DNA of 37,986 nt from Candidatus Methanofastidiosum methylothiophilum (lineage in GTDB: Archaea; Methanobacteriota_B; Thermococci; Methanofastidiosales; Methanofastidiosaceae), in NCBI GenBank assembly GCA_001587575.1, contig LNJC01000012.1:1-37986 (forward strand), written 5' to 3'. Made by a program: the position numbers and the translations under genes. The notes under the pieces were generated by a model that was not told where the DNA came from, made no database searches, and saw only the letters and a program-made list of their open reading frames with translations. Positions 32,908 through 37,986 of the stretch are shown here, in pieces; the stretch's first letter is position 1, and each line of letters opens with the position of its first letter.

Positions 32908-34695
32908 ATGAGTAGTTTTAATATTTCTAAAAATCTTATCCTTCCAAAAGAAAGAATTTTTCTGAATCCATCAGATGAATTTTATATTAACTATCTAAAA
33001 CCTTATTATGTGATCACAAAAGACGGACAATATCTTTTTGCCTCTACTCAAAAAGGAAGAAGGCCAGATCAAGTCCATTACATGGTTCCAAAAGAATATA
33101 AACTAGGATCTGGTCAAAAAGGTTTTGACATTGATATTGGAAAAGAAGTTTATAGAATAGTTATGGAGTACCTGAGAGAAATCCCTAATGTTATTGTGTC
33201 TGATGGAATTCAAGGAGAAAATGGATATGAAGTTGGAATAAGGTCAGTTGTGAGTATTGAAAATCCACACAGCGCATATATTTCCTGGATGGGTAAAATG
33301 ATGGTATTTCCCCCTAAAGAAGAGGTGGAACCTAGCTGTTATAATTTTATAATCCCTGAAAAACTCCCTGAAGAATATTCTTCCAGGATAAAAAAGGTCT
33401 GGCCCGATTATAATGAGAACGAACCACTATCTCTTTACGATTTTACTGAGATGGAAAATGACATCAGATGTGTTATAAATCTCGGAATTGACTATTTTGG
33501 TGGAGCCTTCAAAAAGCCTAATTTAACTATGGTTTGGAACAAGGGCGAATCTGACAATATGATATCTTTCCACGCAGGTCTTTTAGAAAGCTCTGTTATA
33601 ATAGGCCTAAGTGGTACAGGGAAAACTACCCTAACGGTCGGCCCAAATCTTGAACAGGACGATGCTGTTTTAGGAAAAGTTATTAAAAAAGACGATAAAA
33701 TTGTTGATGTAAAATTAGTTGGCCTTGAAGCTGCAAGTTTTGCTAAATCTGAGGGGATGTCAGAAAAAAGCCCAGAGTATCCAGGTTTGATGAAATCGAG
33801 AGATAGAAAGCATATAGTGTTGGCAATGAATATAGACTGCGAAGGTGTAGATTATGTTAAAAAGAACATTAATGGATACGATGTTGAAATCCCTGTTCCA
33901 ACTAGCAACGTAGGCTCATTACTTTGTAAGAGTTACGAAAAGAGCAAAACGACTAATGGCAGATTCATATTCCTTTTCAGCGATTTAAACTCTTCTTGGG
34001 GAAAAATGGACAAATATTTGAGAAATTTTGTTTTGAGCTTTAAGAGATACGATATCTTTAATCCTATTGTTAAGGTTACTAATCCACTTATGGCTGTTGC
34101 GTTTGACAGCGCTTGTGAAAGTATTATAACCTCTGCGATTTCGGGCAAGGTTCCTGGAACTCGAGTTAGATCCTATTCTGCTACGGATTTTATGGCAAGA
34201 GAGCAGGCTGAACAAGCAGTTCTAAAAAAGAAAGTTTTTAATGACATGGGGCTTGGACAGGATGGAAAAATAAACTTTTTAATTATTAATACCGGTTTTG
34301 TTGGAGAGTTTGATCTAAATGGGAAATCAATTGGTGGAGAAAAAATTACAGTTTCAGACTCAAAAACTCTTCTTAAACTTTCAACTCATGGTCTTATTAA
34401 AAACTGGATAAAAGATCCTGTATATGGGTACTTAATTCCTTCGCCTAAAGAACTTAGCGAAGTTCATGGAATGAAGAACTTTGGAGAAAGATTCAATCCC
34501 CTTAACTACTACTCGCCTCATGATTATTTGGAATTTGTAAAGATCGATATAAAAGAAAGAAAAGATTTCTTATACAAAATATTTGCGTCTCAAAAGAACT
34601 ATCCAAATCTAGAAGATGTAATTGGAGTATGGGATGAAATCTTATTGCCTTCTCCAAAAGAAATCAAAAAATTCTATGATACTTACTACTCATGA
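32908..34695 (+). CDS. Phosphoenolpyruvate carboxykinase, ATP-type, divergent
   Basis: Interconverts oxaloacetate and phosphoenolpyruvate plus CO2, a gluconeogenic or anaplerotic step. The 595-residue chain has the kinase P-loop GLSGTGKTTLT (about residues 233-243), the metal-binding Lys region YFGGAFKKPNLTM and a SFHAGL histidine, plus EQDDAV where the ATP family has GDDEHGW. It lacks the GTP-family P-loop signature, so ATP is the likely nucleotide. Several motifs are unusual and the protein is longer than typical ATP-type PEPCK (about 530). The start is ATG 32908, since GTG 32899 has no better RBS. The tRNA-Tyr gene follows. Confidence 0.8.
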   Translation: MSSFNISKNLILPKERIFLNPSDEFYINYLKPYYVITKDGQYLFASTQKGRRPDQVHYMVPKEYKLGSGQKGFDIDIGKEVYRIVMEYLREIPNVIVSDGIQGENGYEVGIRSVVSIENPHSAYISWMGKMMVFPPKEEVEPSCYNFIIPEKLPEEYSSRIKKVWPDYNENEPLSLYDFTEMENDIRCVINLGIDYFGGAFKKPNLTMVWNKGESDNMISFHAGLLESSVIIGLSGTGKTTLTVGPNLEQDDAVLGKVIKKDDKIVDVKLVGLEAASFAKSEGMSEKSPEYPGLMKSRDRKHIVLAMNIDCEGVDYVKKNINGYDVEIPVPTSNVGSLLCKSYEKSKTTNGRFIFLFSDLNSSWGKMDKYLRNFVLSFKRYDIFNPIVKVTNPLMAVAFDSACESIITSAISGKVPGTRVRSYSATDFMAREQAEQAVLKKKVFNDMGLGQDGKINFLIINTGFVGEFDLNGKSIGGEKITVSDSKTLLKLSTHGLIKNWIKDPVYGYLIPSPKELSEVHGMKNFGERFNPLNYYSPHDYLEFVKIDIKERKDFLYKIFASQKNYPNLEDVIGVWDEILLPSPKEIKKFYDTYYS

Positions 34696-34706
34696 ATACC
34701 GAAAAG

Positions 34707-34716
34707 CTTTAAAATA
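34707..34716 (+). promoter_or_regulatory. Box A promoter of tRNA-Tyr
   Basis: CTTTAAAATA is centred about 26 nt before the mature 5' end of the tRNA, the standard archaeal distance. Confidence 0.6.
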
Positions 34717-34737
34717 AGTTCATTTAACTTCATGTAG

Positions 34738-34812
34738 CCCGGCGTGGCCTAGTCTGGTTAGGGCAGTGGACTGTAGATCCACGGATCGCTGGTTCAAATC
34801 CGGCCGCCGGGA
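34738..34812 (+). tRNA. tRNA-Tyr (anticodon GTA)
   Basis: A 75-nt, intron-less tRNA. The acceptor stem CCCGGCG pairs perfectly with CGCCGGG, giving the C1-G72 pair typical of archaeal tRNA-Tyr. The anticodon arm is GTGGA-CTGTAGA-TCCAC. The T arm is GCTGG-TTCAAAT-CCGGC, and the discriminator base is A (34812). CCA is not encoded. tRNA genes are frequent integration sites, and a foreign-looking replication gene begins within 1 kb downstream. Confidence 0.96.
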
Positions 34813-34826
34813 CTTTTATGCTTTTT
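34813..34826 (+). terminator. T-rich terminator after tRNA-Tyr
   Basis: Two short T runs (CTTTT and CTTTTT) directly follow the discriminator base, the usual form for archaeal tRNA genes. Confidence 0.4.
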
Positions 34827-35010
34827 CTGAGGGTTGATTTAGGAATAAAGCGCAATTTGGCCTTATTTTTCATTTGGATTTTTGAAATCGCTAGATCGGT
34901 GGACAGTTGTCCTATTTTTACCTCAATATTTACGTCCTGGAATGTATTAAAATGTTCTCATCAAGCAGAGATAAAAAATAAAATAATTTGTATTTCATTT
35001 GGCCCTAAAC

Positions 35011-35370
35011 TTAAGACTCTATTTTTTGGGAATTATCGATATCGTAAATCATTTTGCTCTTCCATATGGACTGGATCATGACCTTTGTATCTGTAGCAGT
35101 CTTGTTAAGTTCAGTGTCGTTCTCTTTGCACAGATCATCAAAAACTGGCCTTATATCTGAAAGGTTGTCTGAGACATATAGAACTATGGCACTATCCCAA
35201 GATGGGTCTTCCCCGCACTCAAGGATCGCATACTTTCCCTTATTCCCCCCTCTACTATTCATGACTTCACCTTCTTCAGCTTCAGCCAAGGTATAGCCGT
35301 ATACTTTCCTTACATTGGGCATTGATTTATCCCCAACATAAGCCCGATATCTGATTAGATTTTTTGGCAT
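35011..35370 (-). CDS. Unknown small protein of the tRNA-linked element
   Basis: A 119-residue protein, not recognised. It is polar, without membrane helix or signal peptide, with an alternating pattern in LIRYRAYVGDKSMPNVRKVY and KYAILECGEDPSWDSAIVLYV. The sequence before the start on the minus strand contains GGAGGTAAGAAA and then ATG, a good ribosome binding site. Its GC content is between that of the host genes and the replication gene. It lies downstream of the replication gene in the same direction, separated by the inverted-repeat region. A DNA-binding or copy-control role would fit the position but nothing in the sequence shows it. Confidence 0.65.
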   Translation of the reverse strand: MPKNLIRYRAYVGDKSMPNVRKVYGYTLAEAEEGEVMNSRGGNKGKYAILECGEDPSWDSAIVLYVSDNLSDIRPVFDDLCKENDTELNKTATDTKVMIQSIWKSKMIYDIDNSQKIES

Positions 35371-35405
35371 TTTCTTACCTCCTACTATTACCGATATTCT
35401 TTTAA

Positions 35406-35506
35406 TGACACTTATGACGGTTTTATAGTGATTTTAGTAAAAGTCCTATAATCTATATCATATAGGGAGTTTTATGGAAAAGGCAAGATAACCGTCATAT
35501 GTGTCA
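35406..35506. repeat. 17-bp near-perfect inverted repeat with nested 6-bp palindrome; candidate origin or control site
   Basis: TGACACTTATGACGGTT (35406-35422) and AACCGTCATATGTGTCA (35490-35506) are reverse complements at 16 of 17 positions. The 67 bp between them contain a second inverted repeat, CCTATA (35445-35450) and TATAGG (35461-35466), 10 bp apart. It sits between the end of the replication gene and the start of the next minus-strand gene. It could be a replication origin, an operator pair, or a long hairpin. Confidence 0.6.
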
Positions 35507-35516
35507 CAGTCAATAA

Positions 35517-37646
35517 TCACCAGTTGCTACCCCTGTAGCTTTTCCTCATTCTCTCCACCTGATCTGATATCAATTCAATTCCTTCCCAATACCTGTTGCT
35601 GCCATCTCTAGTTTTTTTTAGGCCAATCTGGGATAGCCTCCTGCCGAAGGCCTGCTGGGATATTGGCGTTGCTTTTATGAAGCTGCAATACTCCTTGTAG
35701 GCCTCGTAAAGATCACCCGCAAGCGTCTTTTCTAGCACTCCCATCTTGCAAAGATCATCCAGGAAATCCTTTAGAGGGTCCATCTCTCCCTTGTACTCCT
35801 CGGTGGCATCGACAACAATTGAAGGCGGAGCTAATCCTTCCCTTTGCCAATTAAGGCACCCTTCTATGATCCAGTTCAAAATGCCGGCCTTCTCTTGTTT
35901 GAGTTTTGTTGCAAGTTCTCTGTCCTGCCTTTCCTCGGGGATTGTCACTGCAAATGGGACGAGCCTTATCCTTCGCCAGATGGCATTTTCCGCCCCTTTT
36001 ATCTCTGGTTTGTTGTTTGCAGCGATCCAGATCTTAAAATTAGGAACAAACTCAAATCCTTCAGAATAGAGGAATCTTGCATAGATCTTATCCTGGCCTG
36101 TCAGCTGCTTGACTAAATTTTCTGCAAGCTGCTTTCCCTCCTCCACTTCAACGGAGCAGACAAGCCTTGCGCCTTTTAATCTTGCAATATCATTTCTAGG
36201 GCCAGTATCATTTTTTTTGATCACAAAAGTTGAGAAGTCTGTCTGCCTGGAATAGTCGCCCATTAGATCCCTTATTACCTCCAGAAATGTTGTCTTGCCG
36301 TTGGCACCTGTGCCGTGAAGAAAGAATAGAACCTGCTCTCTGGTGTCTCCTGTAAGGCTATAGCCTACTGCCTTTTGGATATATGCTATTAGTTCTTCAT
36401 TGCCATCAAATATCTCTTCCAAAAACTTTGCCCACTGAGGACATTCAGAAGAAGGCTCAAAGGAGACATTTGCCATCTTTGTGATGAACTCTTCCTTCCT
36501 GTGATCTTGCAGGAAAAGCCCTGTCCTAAGATCTATTATTCCATTTTCAACGTTTAGAATCCAGATGTTGTGGTCAAGCTCATCTGGTGAGACAGGTACA
36601 AAAGAAGCTGCAAGCTTTATCATAGACTCTATTCTGTTTGAGCTCTCTGAAGTTATTGCCCACTTTGAAAGAGCCATCTTGTTCTCCTGGTCATTTTCCT
36701 TCATGGACTCAATATGAATTGTCCTTGCCGTATCCATGGCAATCCTGTAGATGTCCCTCCGATCGTCTACTCTCCATATTTTTCCATTCCAGATCAACCA
36801 CCTGTTTAATGGGGGGCTGAATCTTATGCTATCGCCAAAGTACAGAATCATCCTCTCGGCGTTGCCTATGTCGGTCATTGAGATCTTGTTTTGAGAGAAA
36901 TTAGTCGTTATCTTTCCGATCTCACCCTCCCCTAGGGGATCCCTGCATCTTTCTTGATTTATGACCTTTAGGGCTTCCTTGACCATGTCAGGCGATAGTC
37001 CTCTATTCCGAAGGGTGCCAGATATTTTGGTAAGCTCTGTGTTTCTTTGCCCAGTCTCTATTATCCCTCTGTCCCTGGTATCCATTACTTCATTTTTTTC
37101 ATCTATTATACGCCAGAGCCAATCAGGTATTTCGATTAAGTGATTTCCATAAATTTTATTCTCCCATTTATATCTCTTGCCGGAAGGGTGAATGCTTGGA
37201 GGTGCCACGACGTAGCCTCCGTTGGCCTTAATATCAAGCCCAGGGTAAATTGATGGTATGGAATCAATGTCGCTTCCTCCCGTCCAGAAGTAGAAATGTT
37301 TGCCTCTTGAAGTTCTGACTATTGGCGTGTCTGGGATCTTACCTTTTGATAGTATTCTAAAAGATTCTTTTCCCTCCTCGCCATCAATATCAAGGACCAG
37401 GAGCTGGCTTATAGTTCCTGTGACCACACCTATGTTCGCATCTGGCCACTGCCCCCACCACTTTTTGACTAATTCGGATGTAACTTCCTTTGTCTGATAT
37501 TCCTTCCAGCTGATAAGGGGTCTTTTGTCCCTTGGAACTAATGGTATAGGATTAAGGCCAAAGACAACAAGGTAGTCCATGGCTATTGCTTTATTTGGAG
37601 GAAGCTCCCCCTCCCACGCATCATCATGATCTTGGTCGATACTCAC
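35517..37646 (-). CDS. Prim-Pol / D5-like SF3 helicase replication protein
   Basis: A 709-residue protein that combines a primase-polymerase and a replicative helicase, as in plasmids and viruses. The archaeo-eukaryotic primase domain (about residues 15-180) has Asp86 and Asp88 (VLDIDG), His117 (TSRGKHFYFW) and Asp138 (GLDIKANGG). A D5-type linker follows at about 270-420. The SF3 helicase has Walker A GTGANGKTT (445-453), a Walker B-like SVEVEE (about 498-503), sensor WIAANNKP (540-547) and an arginine pair at RRIRLVPF. A C-terminal winged helix ends the chain. The start is GTG at 37646, with GAGGTG 5 nt upstream inside a palindrome. GC content and codon use differ from the host. Confidence 0.92.
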   Translation of the reverse strand: MSIDQDHDDAWEGELPPNKAIAMDYLVVFGLNPIPLVPRDKRPLISWKEYQTKEVTSELVKKWWGQWPDANIGVVTGTISQLLVLDIDGEEGKESFRILSKGKIPDTPIVRTSRGKHFYFWTGGSDIDSIPSIYPGLDIKANGGYVVAPPSIHPSGKRYKWENKIYGNHLIEIPDWLWRIIDEKNEVMDTRDRGIIETGQRNTELTKISGTLRNRGLSPDMVKEALKVINQERCRDPLGEGEIGKITTNFSQNKISMTDIGNAERMILYFGDSIRFSPPLNRWLIWNGKIWRVDDRRDIYRIAMDTARTIHIESMKENDQENKMALSKWAITSESSNRIESMIKLAASFVPVSPDELDHNIWILNVENGIIDLRTGLFLQDHRKEEFITKMANVSFEPSSECPQWAKFLEEIFDGNEELIAYIQKAVGYSLTGDTREQVLFFLHGTGANGKTTFLEVIRDLMGDYSRQTDFSTFVIKKNDTGPRNDIARLKGARLVCSVEVEEGKQLAENLVKQLTGQDKIYARFLYSEGFEFVPNFKIWIAANNKPEIKGAENAIWRRIRLVPFAVTIPEERQDRELATKLKQEKAGILNWIIEGCLNWQREGLAPPSIVVDATEEYKGEMDPLKDFLDDLCKMGVLEKTLAGDLYEAYKEYCSFIKATPISQQAFGRRLSQIGLKKTRDGSNRYWEGIELISDQVERMRKSYRGSNW

Positions 37647-37665
37647 ATTTTCACCTCAAAATGTG
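37644..37665 (-). promoter_or_regulatory. Palindromic ribosome binding site of the replication gene
   Basis: On the minus strand CACATTTT, GAGGTG and AAAATGTG form a perfect 8-bp inverted repeat with the Shine-Dalgarno GAGGTG as the 6-base loop. The GTG start codon forms the 3' end of the stem. An ATG overlaps it and is followed at once by TGA, a two-codon start-stop. Folding would expose the SD but hide the start, or the palindrome could bind a repressor. Confidence 0.55.
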
Positions 37666-37957
37666 TATTAGGTTTTAAGCCGATACTTAATGAGGTTTAG
37701 ATGAGAAGAATTTTAGATTAGAAAACAAATAAAAAAATAAAAAAGAAATTAATTTAATTTTAAGGCCTACACTAAACTAATAATTACTGCAAAGGGGATA
37801 TTTTTCCATATTAATTATACTTGCATAATGAGAGCTAATTTTTAAGGCCAAATTTAGGGTAGCAGGGGGTTAGGGACAAATTTGATATGGAAAAGCAATA
37901 GTTTATATATTGGAAAAGACAATAGTTGCAATATAATTCTTAGAGGTGGAAATATTA
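37647..37957. other. Gene-free region upstream of the replication gene
   Basis: 311 bases, strongly AT-rich, with no convincing gene. On the minus side it holds the palindromic RBS and presumably the promoter of the replication gene. On the plus side it holds a TATA box and a direct repeat ahead of the partial gene at 37958. A further GC-containing patch (AAGGCC) occurs twice at 37761-37766 and 37844-37849. Confidence 0.55.
37888..37927 (+). promoter_or_regulatory. Direct repeats flanking a TATA box
   Basis: TGGAAAAGCAATAGTT (37888-37903) and TGGAAAAGACAATAGTT (37911-37927) are the same motif with one inserted base. The TATA box TTTATATAT (37902-37910) lies between and slightly overlaps the first copy. 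Transcription should start near 37932 and the ATG is at 37958. Confidence 0.55.
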
Positions 37958-37986
37958 ATGAAAAAGAAAATTATTTTTACTCTTTC
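37958..37986 (+). CDS. 5' end of a probable exported or membrane protein
   Basis: Only MKKKIIFTL plus a partial codon is inside the window. Three lysines followed by hydrophobic residues look like a signal peptide. GAGGTGG at 37943-37949 is 8 nt before the ATG and a TATA box with flanking repeats is upstream, so this is a real gene start. Product unknown. Confidence 0.55.

Larger units (their letters stand above)
34813..37854. mobile_element. Candidate integrated plasmid or virus segment next to tRNA-Tyr
   Basis: The segment starts at a tRNA gene and contains a Prim-Pol/SF3 helicase replication protein of viral/plasmid type, an unknown small gene and large inverted repeats. The replication gene is clearly richer in G+C (a sampled line is about 47%) than the host genes. 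A 12-bp inverted repeat, AATTTGGCCTTA at 34854-34865 and TAAGGCCAAATT at 37843-37854, may mark the limits, but this is weak. No integrase and no second copy of the tRNA end were seen, so the right boundary is uncertain and may lie outside the window. Confidence 0.45.

Noticed and set aside
34818-35081. An 87-residue plus-strand frame after tRNA-Tyr
   Set aside because: It starts in the tRNA terminator region without an RBS, overlaps the end of the better supported minus-strand gene and its composition is not protein-like.
34738-37986. A second copy of the tRNA-Tyr 3' end as right attachment site
   Set aside because: I looked for the T-arm/acceptor sequence on both strands to the window end and did not find it.
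1-37986. CRISPR array or insertion sequence
   Set aside because: No regularly spaced repeat series and no transposase-like protein were visible in either strand.

Overview
The window comes from an AT-rich archaeon that makes coenzyme F430, so a methanogen or methane/alkane oxidiser. The evidence is a complete F430 gene set (cfbA, cfbE, cfbD, cfbC, cfbB), SRP54, a Gar1-type H/ACA protein, an archaeal tRNA-Tyr with a C1-G72 pair, TATA-box promoters and many GGTGAT/GGAGG ribosome binding sites. A RamA-like corrinoid activase and an HdrD/GlcF-like iron-sulfur protein point to methyl-reducing methanogenesis. The combination would fit a lineage such as Methanofastidiosa, but that placement is an inference; no rRNA gene is present.

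Layout. 1-3.5 kb: early tetrapyrrole genes sirC-hemA-hemB, followed by a MagIII/EndoIII-like glycosylase. hemB has no ATG, GTG or TTG at its conserved N-terminus and appears to start at ATC. 3.5-5.0 kb (minus): a stand-alone receiver protein and a TPR protein. 5.0-10.1 kb: a divergent control region with a perfect inverted repeat and a tandem direct repeat, then cfbA-E-D-C-B, tightly packed and converting sirohydrochlorin to F430. 10.1-14.1 kb: SRP54, a membrane winged-helix protein, a stand-alone Lrp/AsnC sensor domain and small membrane proteins. 14.1-18.6 kb (minus): RamA-like activase, a helicase-associated/WYL protein and a DegT-like PLP protein, probably one operon. 18.9-21.6 kb: a strongly promoted GlcD-type flavoprotein and HdrD/GlcF-type protein whose codon use suggests very high expression.

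21.6-34.7 kb: a small unknown protein, a methionine gamma-lyase/cystathionine gamma-synthase family enzyme, gar1, a large secreted protein with two barrel-like domains, an MFS transporter, an M20 amidohydrolase, a frameshifted AEC transporter, uvrC, a RecJ-like DHH phosphoesterase and an ATP-type PEP carboxykinase. 34.7 kb: tRNA-Tyr.

34.8 kb to the end: an apparently foreign segment beside the tRNA gene. It holds an unknown small protein and a viral/plasmid-type Prim-Pol plus SF3 helicase replication protein with distinctly higher GC. Between these two genes lies a 17-bp near-perfect inverted repeat, and the replication gene has its ribosome binding site in the loop of a perfect palindrome. 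No integrase was seen, so the element is either a remnant or continues past the window.

How it fits together. HemA and HemB supply the tetrapyrrole precursor. SirC makes sirohydrochlorin, CfbA inserts nickel, CfbB amidates, CfbC/D reduce and cyclise, and CfbE closes the last ring to give F430 for methyl-coenzyme M reductase. RamA would keep corrinoid methyl carriers active, and the GlcD/HdrD-like pair probably moves electrons in catabolism. The strongest candidates for new biology are the cfb control region, the ATC start of hemB, the RamA/WYL/PLP cluster, and the tRNA-linked replication element with its nested repeats.
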